Shown: positions 23,368-31,325 of the stretch, piece by piece
Layout: every line of letters starts with the position of its first letter
Numbering within the stretch: the stretch's first letter is position 1
DNA from: Pollutimonas sp035515055
Lineage (GTDB): Bacteria; Pseudomonadota; Gammaproteobacteria; Burkholderiales; Burkholderiaceae_B
Length of the DNA stretch: 64,000 nucleotides
Assembly: GCA_035515055.1 (NCBI GenBank)
Contig: DATJBV010000025.1
Location: forward strand, 37,128 to 101,127
Reading direction: 5' to 3'
Made by a program: the position numbers and the translations under genes
The notes under the pieces: model-generated
The model's input: only the letters and a program-made list of their open reading frames with translations
Told to the model about the DNA's origin: nothing
The model's database searches: none

Positions 23368-24768
23368 CTACCGTGCTACGGTATGGACGATGTATTTAAG
23401 ATCCTTCAGAAGACTATGGGTGCGTATGTATTCTTTGTTGATCTGAACTTTGTCGGGCCAGATGACTTCACGGTTGTACCGGGTCGCATCTGCTTGTTGC
23501 CCGAGGATTTCTTCTTCGTTCTTGTATTTGAGCGATGCGGGTCCGGTTATACCGGGGCGGACAGACAAGATGATTCTGTCTTCGCCCTGCAGGCTGTCGG
23601 CGTAGCCGGGAACATCCGGCCTTGGCCCTACGAAGCTCATGTCGCCGACCAGGACATTCCACAGCTGAGGCAGCTCATCCACCTTGGTCTTGCGCAGCAT
23701 CCGGCCGGTCCTGGTGATGCGCGGGTCGTCGCGTGTGGTAATCGTTGACGTCGAAACGCCTTTGTCGCGCATGGTCTTGATCTTGTAAATCGTGAACTGG
23801 CGTCCTTCCTTGCCTATACGTGCTTGCTGGAACAGGCCGTTGCTGCGGGTGTCGAGCGATGCCGCCATCCAGGCAATAAGAATCACAGGCGAACAAAGCA
23901 GGAGGCCGAGGAACGAAAAGACGAGGTCGAATACACGTTTGGCCGCCGCGCCACGCTGCGCAACGTCGCGCCCCTTGGCATGCGAATAGAGCGCTTTCTT
24001 GACCTTGACAGGGACCACGGCCAGAACGAAGCGTATGGCGATGTTCTTGCTGAAGTCTTTCGCGGAAAGAAAACCGATGTCCCTCTGGTAGCGGATGACA
24101 GCGTATTCATGCTTGAAGCTTTGCAGTCCGTTGCGAGTCATGAAAGCAGCCCCTGCGCGCACTAGAAATAGCTTGTCCGCAAGGTTGGCGAGCTTGTAGC
24201 CTTTTACGATCAACAATGACCACAAGGCCACATCCTGGGATCTCTTGAAGAGGGGGTAGCCGCCAACGGCATCCACGGCGGACTTGCGGAATATGGCGGC
24301 CGCATGGCTCAAGGGGCTGCGCGTCTTCGCAAACTGAACCAGTTCGTCGTGTGTCAGCGGCAAAATCCTGGAAGAAAACACCGCTCCGGTTTCATCGAAC
24401 TCGTCCAGGGCCGCGCTGCTCGCCGCAACGTCGGGGTTATCGGTCATGAACCGCAGTTGGCACTCAAAGCGGTGGGGAAGCGATATGTCATCGCTGTCCA
24501 TGCGTGCAACGAATTCGTAGCGGCAGTGCTTCAAGCCTTCGTTCAGGGCGACGGCCAGGCCTTGGTTGGTCTTCAGCTTGACACTGACAAGGAGCAGGGC
24601 CGCCCGGAACTCGTCGATGACCGTCGATAACGAGAGCGGGATCGGGCCATCCTCGACCAACACGACTTCGGTCGCCTTGACCGTTTGATCGGCAAGGCTT
24701 TGCAGAGCCTGTCGTAGAAACTCGGGCTTTTCGGCTTGGTAGACGGACATCAACACTGAGAAATGCAC
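23368..24768 (-). CDS. Fusion of GT2 glycosyltransferase and monotopic phosphoglycosyl transferase
   Basis: A protein of 466 residues with two catalytic units in one frame. Residues 1 to about 225 are a GT-A family 2 glycosyltransferase (FSVLMSVYQ start, acidic metal motif D91-S-D-D94). Residues about 275-466 are a complete bacterial sugar transferase of the PglC/WbaP C-terminal type: KRVFDLVFSF, a re-entrant membrane helix with Pro294 (LLLCSPVILI), the catalytic Asp-Glu pair (D364, E365 in KVDELPQLW), GPRP at 381-384, and VRPGITG. The second unit attaches the first sugar phosphate to undecaprenyl phosphate; the first could add the next sugar. AGGAGA precedes the ATG. No other initiating transferase is seen in the locus, so this is probably the starter enzyme. 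Confidence 0.92.
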   Translation of the reverse strand: MHFSVLMSVYQAEKPEFLRQALQSLADQTVKATEVVLVEDGPIPLSLSTVIDEFRAALLLVSVKLKTNQGLAVALNEGLKHCRYEFVARMDSDDISLPHRFECQLRFMTDNPDVAASSAALDEFDETGAVFSSRILPLTHDELVQFAKTRSPLSHAAAIFRKSAVDAVGGYPLFKRSQDVALWSLLIVKGYKLANLADKLFLVRAGAAFMTRNGLQSFKHEYAVIRYQRDIGFLSAKDFSKNIAIRFVLAVVPVKVKKALYSHAKGRDVAQRGAAAKRVFDLVFSFLGLLLCSPVILIAWMAASLDTRSNGLFQQARIGKEGRQFTIYKIKTMRDKGVSTSTITTRDDPRITRTGRMLRKTKVDELPQLWNVLVGDMSFVGPRPDVPGYADSLQGEDRIILSVRPGITGPASLKYKNEEEILGQQADATRYNREVIWPDKVQINKEYIRTHSLLKDLKYIVHTVAR

Positions 24769-24941
24769 GGCTATCTCCTAGAACGGGGAAGTCTTGCGTG
24801 GGCTGGATATGTGGCTTGAGCAGGGGAACCGGACATCGGAATCCGGTCCATCGCGCAAAGGGCCAGGCGCCGGATTACGACGACGGGCGTCCTTTTTTCA
24901 GGGACGCCGTTGGGCTGGTGCAGGGCGGATGCGGGAGAACG
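24769..24941. other. Intergenic region inside the polysaccharide operon
   Basis: No ORF is supported. Two small hairpins are present: ACCGGA (24828-24833) with TCCGGT (24842-24847), and GGCGTCC (24886-24892) with GGACGCC (24902-24908), the latter enclosing a run of six Ts. Neither has the form of a standard terminator on the minus strand. This is the longest gap among the contiguous minus-strand assembly genes and could hold an internal promoter. Confidence 0.4.
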
Positions 24942-26210
24942 CTAGCTTGGGATAGTCAATGCGTATAGCCGTCGTCTTCCGTCAAAAACGGAATCGAAGA
25001 AGACTTTGCTGCCATCGGGCGATATTCGAGGGTGCAGGTCGCACCGGCTTTCGCCGCCGAACATGAAACTTTGGAAAAAACGGCCAAGCTCCATCACGTC
25101 GCCGGTATCGAGATTGGCTTTTACGAGGCGTTGCATGCGGGACTTGTCGGGATACGTATCGGTAATGAACCAGTTGCCGTGCACATGCGGGTGTCCGTCG
25201 CCCATCCCATCGAGGGCGCCTTCGAATAGAGACGAAATTCCCCCTGTGTCGACATCGACCCGGTAGTACCCGTCCTTGCCGCCCGGACCGCGCATGTAAG
25301 CCAGCAGGGACTGGCTGTCGATCCAGAAACAATGGCTGACCATGCCGTGCGCGCTCAGTACGTTCAATTTCCGGCCATACTTGTCCGCGAGCATGAGCCG
25401 GTCGAATTTTCGGTTCCGAACGAAATAGCGGTGAAGGAAGACAAAGCGCTCACCGTCGGGGGAAATCATGACGTGATTCACTTTGTGCGCGGCCGCGCCG
25501 AATTGCGGGTCTGTGTCCACACCGCATACGCCGGCAAGCGAATATAGCAACACGGCCTGACCCGACGTCTGATCGACCTTCCAGATGCCGTCGTTATCCA
25601 GGTCCGAGAGTTCGTCCGGCGTCAGGGCCGCCATGTTGCGATAGCCATAGTCCGGCCGCAAGGCCTGGATGCGTCGATAATTGATGGACAGGAAATAATC
25701 ACGGCCAAACGAGTCTTGCACGGGCCGGGCGTACCGGGCGGCTTCGTCGCCGGTCTCCATATCGATGACGCGGCTAATGTACTGTTTGCTCGCCTGGTCG
25801 AAGTCGTTGAAGATGAAGCGGCGCGCGTCCAGCCAATGCGCCCGCGCCCCTTGCTGCCAGTTGTATGTCCGGCTCGTCAAGGTAAGCAGGGGGTGCTTGA
25901 TGTCGTCGGCGCCAAAGACCATGATGTCTATCTCGCCATGCGCTGGCTTGCGGTGCGTCTGCGCGCGAGTCGCATGACACAACAGATAGCCATCGGTGGA
26001 CACGGGGCTTTTGTCATAGTAGCCAAAGAAGGTACTAAGGCCTTCGTCACCGACGGCGTCCATATGCACGGATGCCGTCATGCGCGACGGCTGCCTGTTT
26101 ATCAGGAAAACAAGCCGGGCGTAGATGCCTTTCACCGCCTTCTTCACGGCGGGGAATTTCGATAGCGCATTGGCAATCCGGCGTTCGACGGGCGAATAAT
26201 CAGTGGGCAT
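24942..26210 (-). CDS. Beta-propeller protein resembling oligogalacturonate lyase/TolB-type proteins
   Basis: A cytoplasm-like protein of 422 residues with no signal peptide. It carries repeated blades of the form ISPDG..FVFLHR and HPRISPDGSKVFFDS, the WD40-like/PD40 pattern, and a His-rich loop DGHPHVHGNWFITD. This pattern is found in TolB-like propellers and in PL22 oligogalacturonate lyases, which use His residues and a metal to cleave polyuronates. Its presence in a polymer locus that should contain a uronic acid makes a polysaccharide-modifying or cleaving role possible, but I cannot assign a catalytic set with confidence. Its start overlaps the end of the wzy-like gene by 11 bases, so it is translated as part of the operon. 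Confidence 0.6.
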   Translation of the reverse strand: MPTDYSPVERRIANALSKFPAVKKAVKGIYARLVFLINRQPSRMTASVHMDAVGDEGLSTFFGYYDKSPVSTDGYLLCHATRAQTHRKPAHGEIDIMVFGADDIKHPLLTLTSRTYNWQQGARAHWLDARRFIFNDFDQASKQYISRVIDMETGDEAARYARPVQDSFGRDYFLSINYRRIQALRPDYGYRNMAALTPDELSDLDNDGIWKVDQTSGQAVLLYSLAGVCGVDTDPQFGAAAHKVNHVMISPDGERFVFLHRYFVRNRKFDRLMLADKYGRKLNVLSAHGMVSHCFWIDSQSLLAYMRGPGGKDGYYRVDVDTGGISSLFEGALDGMGDGHPHVHGNWFITDTYPDKSRMQRLVKANLDTGDVMELGRFFQSFMFGGESRCDLHPRISPDGSKVFFDSVFDGRRRLYALTIPS

Positions 26211-27516
26211 TTGCGTTCTCCCAGGCCTTGAGCGGCTGCGGTTTATAGTGCAGCTCGGCCAAGTGCCGCGCGGAACTGATCGACACGCCGGAAAGCAGGC
26301 CGTAGAAGAACCAGAGCTCCGGCAATAAGATGTACTCGTTCATTGTCATCATGATGGCGGTTACCAGGAACGACACTCGGAATGCCCTGAACCGGGAGTG
26401 CAACGGCGGAAGTGTTCGGTAGATCAGGAAGCACATCGTTAACAAGAGCGCGAATCCGAATATCCCCAATTCAGCAAAGTAAGACAGATAAAAATTGTGT
26501 GCCTTGGAATCGGGAAAATGATTACTGACTCGGTGATAGGTGCGCCGATAATTCGTCAGCCCCAGTCCTGTGCCGAACCAGAACTCTTCCTTTGCGGTCG
26601 CCACTGCGCCGGTCAACAGCATCACGCGGTTGTAGTCGTTCATGCTCGTGTCGAACTGTTCATTGTTCATGATCATTCTTGCTGTAACGGAGAACCGTTC
26701 GAGGCGTTCGATGGAGCTGTCGGCAATGCCGGTCAAAGAAAGCACCAGTACGATGGCCACCGCTGTGGCGGTTTTCAGTAATCCCCGCAGGCTCATGCGC
26801 ATGTAATAGATAAACACGCCGCTCATCACGCCAATCAACCCGGACCTGGAGAACGTGAGCAGTAAAGCCAGGACCACGCAGGTGATCGACAAGATGAGCA
26901 CTTTCTTCGATATATAGTGTTCGCTATGCAGATACAGCAGCAAGGGGAAGGTCATCGCGATCAGGACGACAGTGCCGTTGCGATTCATTACCGGCATGAA
27001 GTTGGCGTCATCCGCTATGCCGCTTGCATAACGAAAGAGGCCAACGACGCAGCCGGCGACCAGGACAAAGACTGTGGCGTGAATGACTCTTCCGGCGGTA
27101 TCCGGCGACACGCGCGAAAAAAAAGATGCGGCGGAGAAGAAAATAGCCAGGTTCAAGGGCCATGCGAACCAGTAGGCGAAGTTGGTGACCGACATGCCGC
27201 CAATAAAGACCGTGGTGATAAACGCGTATATGCAGAACACCAGCGACAAGATGACCAGGCCGCTGTAAGCCTTCGGCACTCTCAGGCGATTCCGCACGGC
27301 CAGCGAGAACCCGGCCGCAATGATCGGCAGGTAGGCCAGCGGCATGCCCGCCACCCGCGCAATGTCCATGTCCAGGTAAGGAATGAACATGACGGGAAAT
27401 ATGTTTGCCGCAAGTCCCAAGCCGAACGAATGCGATGCATTCCTGCTGGAATAGATTCCGTACAGGAATATGAGGGTGGAAATGACCAGGTAGTAGATCT
27501 GCAGGGTGAGCAGCAT
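26200..27516 (-). CDS. O-antigen/capsule polymerase, Wzy/WaaL-type membrane protein
   Basis: A protein of 438 residues with about 11-12 hydrophobic helices and a large periplasmic loop at roughly 270-340. The Wzy_C region is marked by FGTGLGLTNYRR and the family's HNFYLSYFAELGIFG motif. These proteins polymerise undecaprenyl-linked repeats (Wzy) or ligate polymer to lipid A (WaaL). Context with Wzx, Wza and Wzc favours the polymerase role. CAGGAG is located in the end of the upstream GT4 gene only four bases away, and the 3' end overlaps the propeller gene, showing tight coupling. Confidence 0.82.
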   Translation of the reverse strand: MLLTLQIYYLVISTLIFLYGIYSSRNASHSFGLGLAANIFPVMFIPYLDMDIARVAGMPLAYLPIIAAGFSLAVRNRLRVPKAYSGLVILSLVFCIYAFITTVFIGGMSVTNFAYWFAWPLNLAIFFSAASFFSRVSPDTAGRVIHATVFVLVAGCVVGLFRYASGIADDANFMPVMNRNGTVVLIAMTFPLLLYLHSEHYISKKVLILSITCVVLALLLTFSRSGLIGVMSGVFIYYMRMSLRGLLKTATAVAIVLVLSLTGIADSSIERLERFSVTARMIMNNEQFDTSMNDYNRVMLLTGAVATAKEEFWFGTGLGLTNYRRTYHRVSNHFPDSKAHNFYLSYFAELGIFGFALLLTMCFLIYRTLPPLHSRFRAFRVSFLVTAIMMTMNEYILLPELWFFYGLLSGVSISSARHLAELHYKPQPLKAWENANAH

Positions 27517-27520
27517 GCCG

Positions 27521-28882
27521 TCAGCTCCTGGCTTCCGTTAACCGATCGATGATGAACTTGGCCTGCTTGTCCCGCGAGTAGCCGGATATTTGAACGATGT
27601 CGGGCTGGTAAAAGCTGAAGCGGCCGAACTCGAACGCAGCCAGGAAGATGCTCTTGAGCTCATCGGTGGTGCTGGCGCAAATGCCGGTCCCTGTTCGTTC
27701 CAGCAGCTCGCCGGCGGATGAGCTGTTATCGATACCCAACGCGAGGACGGGTATTCCGCTTACGAGGTACTCGAACACTTTGCCGGTCAGCATGCCGCGC
27801 GCGTCGCCCGCGCCCGACTCGAGAAACAGCAGCAAATTGCTGCGTTTTTGAGCGGCAAGGCTCTCATTGCGGCTGACGAATCCCATGACCTTGATGATGT
27901 TGTGCCGGTTGCTGTCCGTACGCTGGATGATTTCCCTTAGTTCGCGTTGATTGTCGCCATAGAACTCGATGCTTACCTGGCTGGCGCTGATCAGGCCTTT
28001 ATCTATCAACTCGTTGAGTGCGTTGAACAAAGGCGTTGGATCCCTGCGCTTGCGGTAAAGCGTGCCTGCGTAGCAAATGGTGATACCGTGCGTCAATTTT
28101 GGAACGGCCGTTACGCGAGATATCCATTCCGGGAATTCGTCTGGGTCGAAACCGTTTTCCACGACCCATACAGGCAAGGCCGGGTAGCGCGACTTAAGAT
28201 CTTGCGCATGGGGCGTCGAGACCGCCACCAGTCCATCGGCAAGCCCGCTCAATGTACGCCGCTCCTTGGCTATCTCGAGCTTTTTGAACAGGCCCCGGGC
28301 AGCGGTGATGTGATTGTTCACCCATAAATCGCGAAAATCCGCAAACCAGAGGAGTTCGGGATGCTGCCGCTTCAACCGGCTGGCCACCACATGCACCGCT
28401 GGAGGCGAGTACGAACTGACGATCGCGTCATAGCGATTCGCTGCTATCAGACTCAGGCCGGCCTTTACCGCCGGAGCCACCCATAAATCGTGGATGTCGA
28501 GCATAGAACCGATGTGCGCACGCAATAGTCGTATACGGCTTTTCAGGAACGCCAGCTTCAATCGCCGGGGCGGGGCGCCGCTGTAGTGCGCGCCATTGCG
28601 CTTTTGGCTCTCCTGCTTGGGAAGATAATGCTCGAGCATGTACGGCAAGAACGGCACCTCGATCACCTCGACATCGTGCGGTACAGCCGAATCTAGTCCG
28701 AAAGGACCCATGAAATCGTATTTCCTGGTCGTCAACACGGTTACCGAATGCCCTTGCGAGGCCCAGTACTTTGCCCATTGGCCGATTCTCAGCACGGGTA
28801 TTCGGTTTTGCGGGTAGTAGAAACAGCTGATCAGTAGAATGCGCTTTTTCGCTGGGTTCGTGCCTGGGTCGGGTTCGTTCAT
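27521..28882 (-). CDS. Glycosyltransferase, GT4 (GT-B) type
   Basis: A protein of 453 residues. It begins KKRILLISCFYYPQNR, the usual GT4 opening, and the C-terminal GT-B half has VCYAGTLYRKRRDPTP and the donor-binding region EYLVSGIPVLALG. It is predicted to be cytoplasmic or peripheral, adding one sugar to the growing lipid-linked repeat. Donor and acceptor cannot be told. It is four bases from the polymerase gene and eight from the deacetylase-like gene. Only one stand-alone glycosyltransferase is recognisable in the locus besides the fusion protein, which suggests a short repeat unit. Confidence 0.87.
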   Translation of the reverse strand: MNEPDPGTNPAKKRILLISCFYYPQNRIPVLRIGQWAKYWASQGHSVTVLTTRKYDFMGPFGLDSAVPHDVEVIEVPFLPYMLEHYLPKQESQKRNGAHYSGAPPRRLKLAFLKSRIRLLRAHIGSMLDIHDLWVAPAVKAGLSLIAANRYDAIVSSYSPPAVHVVASRLKRQHPELLWFADFRDLWVNNHITAARGLFKKLEIAKERRTLSGLADGLVAVSTPHAQDLKSRYPALPVWVVENGFDPDEFPEWISRVTAVPKLTHGITICYAGTLYRKRRDPTPLFNALNELIDKGLISASQVSIEFYGDNQRELREIIQRTDSNRHNIIKVMGFVSRNESLAAQKRSNLLLFLESGAGDARGMLTGKVFEYLVSGIPVLALGIDNSSSAGELLERTGTGICASTTDELKSIFLAAFEFGRFSFYQPDIVQISGYSRDKQAKFIIDRLTEARS

Positions 28883-28890
28883 GCCTGGAT

Positions 28891-30333
28891 CTATATGGGG
28901 ATGGCGATATTGGCACCGCTGGTCACAGTGGTGAAGTTTTGGGCGGGGGTATCGGCTTGCGGTTGCGGAAGCAGGCTTTTATAGAGCGCCTTGTCGATCT
29001 GCCGCTCAAGCGACGTGTTGTGCCATAACAGGGTGAAGCTGCCGTTGACTGAACGGCATGCCTCTTTAAGCCTGGTAAACTTTTCCAGGGCGGCCTGGCC
29101 CGAACCGAGATTCATGAAGCGCGGCGCCATGACGGTGCAATCCATGGCGATCAAGGGCCGTATCCGCAGCTTCAACGTTTTGCGGGCGACAGGGTCGAAG
29201 GCCGGGTATTCGTGACATGTTCCACAACGGAATCCGGGACGGTCGGCGTAGCCCAGCGTGCTGTCATAGGTCATTCGGGCCTGCTCCCAGCCATGAAGCG
29301 TGATTGGCGTCTGCCACCGCAGGTAGTGCATGCGACCGCCCCAAACAACTTGTTCTATGCCTTCTTCACGACAAATATCTTTCAGGCGGCGCGCTTCCGA
29401 GACGATGGAGTGCGGGTTCTGCCAGGTGTTGTAACTCGGGTGCAGTCCGATTTCGTGGCCCCGGCCATGAATGCGGCGCATCAATTCCCTGATGGGAGCT
29501 TCCGTACCGTCGTACAGCGCATCGCGCGTGGGATGCGTGCGCCCACAGATAAAGTAGAACGCGCTCGTCAGGCCGCTTTGCTCGGACGCATCCATGATCC
29601 AATCGAACGTATTGAAGGGATCGCGGCTATGAAGCTTTTCCTTCGATCCCAGCCAGATGCCAGGCGCTTGGAGTGCCTGGAGCGGATTGCGCCGGCGCAC
29701 AATGTCGCCCACCATCGTGCGAAGCAGGCGGGTCGCATCGCAGAATCCATAACGCGCCGGCGTGTCGACATCGTGCGAGACTTTCATGGAGAACTCGTGC
29801 AAGTTCAGCTGCAGCTCCGGCCATAGGCGTCGCATGACCTGTCCCAATATGGCCAGCCACTCGTCCACTACCGGCCGTTCCAGGTAGTCGTGTTCGAACG
29901 CATGAGATGCCTTGGCCGGAAAGCGTCCGTGGCTGTCGAGATCGCAGCGGCCCACCTCTTCTTGACGGGACAGCATCCAGTACGTCAGCCCGAGAACATC
30001 GTAATGAATGGTGTAGCCCGCCGCGTCCGTTTCTATGAGCGGGCTGGGCAGGCTCGCCGCACCCGGCGCAGGCAGGGACGATCCTAAGGCGGCCTGCCAG
30101 CCTTCCTTGTCGGCATCCCATTCCGTGTACGGCAGATCCGAGCTCGCACGCGTGAACATGGCGTCGTCCGAGCGTATGCATATTTGTCCCTTGCCGCCCA
30201 GGCATGTGACGTGAATGACGCCGGGGGCGGACTTGGTCAGGACGATTTCCCGGCTGAAGCGTTCATGCAGCAGCAGAGTCAGCCATTCCGTGATGGCGGC
30301 GCGTCCTGATGGGTCTGGGGGCGAAGTCGTCAT
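28891..30333 (-). CDS. Polysaccharide deacetylase-family (NodB-like) protein
   Basis: A protein of 480 residues from the ATG at 30333 (in ATGA overlap with the upstream gene); a longer open frame to 30480 lies inside that gene. The first 200 residues are a domain of unknown role. The NodB-like part follows, with SHDVDTP (metal Asp pair) and GHEIGLHPS (metal His motif HxxxH), then a C-terminal HGWEQ..YDSTLGYAD block. Proteins with this layout are common in O-antigen and exopolysaccharide loci. The likely role is removal of an acetyl group from a sugar during or before assembly, but some family members are not active deacetylases. The stop-start overlap suggests that it works with the FemAB-like protein. 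Confidence 0.78.
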   Translation of the reverse strand: MTTSPPDPSGRAAITEWLTLLLHERFSREIVLTKSAPGVIHVTCLGGKGQICIRSDDAMFTRASSDLPYTEWDADKEGWQAALGSSLPAPGAASLPSPLIETDAAGYTIHYDVLGLTYWMLSRQEEVGRCDLDSHGRFPAKASHAFEHDYLERPVVDEWLAILGQVMRRLWPELQLNLHEFSMKVSHDVDTPARYGFCDATRLLRTMVGDIVRRRNPLQALQAPGIWLGSKEKLHSRDPFNTFDWIMDASEQSGLTSAFYFICGRTHPTRDALYDGTEAPIRELMRRIHGRGHEIGLHPSYNTWQNPHSIVSEARRLKDICREEGIEQVVWGGRMHYLRWQTPITLHGWEQARMTYDSTLGYADRPGFRCGTCHEYPAFDPVARKTLKLRIRPLIAMDCTVMAPRFMNLGSGQAALEKFTRLKEACRSVNGSFTLLWHNTSLERQIDKALYKSLLPQPQADTPAQNFTTVTSGANIAIPI

Positions 30334-31322
30334 CTCAATCCTTGCGACGGCGTAAGGCTTCGGGCAAACAAAAATGTGGCGGCCAGTCTGGAGGGCGTCC
30401 TTGAAACGGTGAAGTAAGGGGTTTGTATTCCGCCGAACGCCCGCACGAAACGCTCCACTGGCTCTATCATCGATCCGCAAAAATCAAAGCGTTTAGTGAC
30501 GCTGGAGGCGAACTTGATGGCTTCCCACATGCAAAGGCTCATCGCGCCGCTGTTGCGCAGTCCAGGGTCGCCGCCTCCCATGAGGTAATACGCGCAATTT
30601 TCGTCCCACACCAGATAAACACCGGCATGCAAGGCTCCGTGTTCGTCCTGTGCAATGAAAATTTTCCGGCATTCCCGGGCGGCACAGGCTTGGTCGAGGG
30701 TATCGACATACCCCTTGGAATAGGGGACGCGTTTGTTCTGGCGTTCGAAAACCAACTGGTTGAGCGGAAAGAAATCATTGACGGGCAAGTCGACGCGCAC
30801 GCGCAGCCCGCAGCGTCCCTCAGCCTTGCGCACTTCGCGCCGTATGTTTTCTTGAAGCCCTTGCCACGTATGTTGATAGTCGGGCGATAGCGCGAGCACA
30901 TAGGTATAGCCTGTCGTCTGATAAAAGCCATGCCAGTAGAACGGCAGCCAATTGGTTTGGCTGTGATGCCATTGCTGTTCGAAATGGTCGAACATGGGCA
31001 ACTGGGCGATCAGGTTTTCCATGACGTCTTTCTGGCGGCTCAGACGCGTCACATGCTTTGCTTCTGACGGTTGCAGCCAAGGACCCAGGTAAGAGGTCAA
31101 CATGGGCGGTGTCGATATGCTCAGGCCCTTTTTTCGGCGAACGGAGTAAGGCATCGAAGCCACGGCGACTCCGTGCTTCTCCACGACGGCCACGTCCCAG
31201 TTTTCTTTTCCCGCCGTGGCATCCAGCCACCAATCGCGGGAAAAAAGAGGCAACGAAGGTTCTTCAATACACAGTTGGCGGTAAAGCTGTTTGTTGGTCG
31301 AGGCGTGGCGTGCGCGCATCAT
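30330..31322 (-). CDS. FemAB/GNAT-fold (BioF2-like) acyltransferase
   Basis: A protein of 330 residues with the double-GNAT arrangement: an N-terminal half ending LTSYLGPWLQP, a basic linker ENIRREVRKAEGR, and a C-terminal half with AGVYLVWDENCAYYLMGGGD. This is the pattern of the Acetyltransf_6/FemAB-like proteins found in capsule, O-antigen and exosortase-associated loci. These proteins are thought to move an acyl or aminoacyl group onto a sugar amine. Being coupled to a deacetylase by an ATGA overlap, it could acylate the amine that the deacetylase exposes; this is an inference. It starts only three bases after wzc. Confidence 0.75.
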   Translation of the reverse strand: MMRARHASTNKQLYRQLCIEEPSLPLFSRDWWLDATAGKENWDVAVVEKHGVAVASMPYSVRRKKGLSISTPPMLTSYLGPWLQPSEAKHVTRLSRQKDVMENLIAQLPMFDHFEQQWHHSQTNWLPFYWHGFYQTTGYTYVLALSPDYQHTWQGLQENIRREVRKAEGRCGLRVRVDLPVNDFFPLNQLVFERQNKRVPYSKGYVDTLDQACAARECRKIFIAQDEHGALHAGVYLVWDENCAYYLMGGGDPGLRNSGAMSLCMWEAIKFASSVTKRFDFCGSMIEPVERFVRAFGGIQTPYFTVSRTPSRLAATFLFARSLTPSQGLR

Positions 31323-31325
31323 CGC

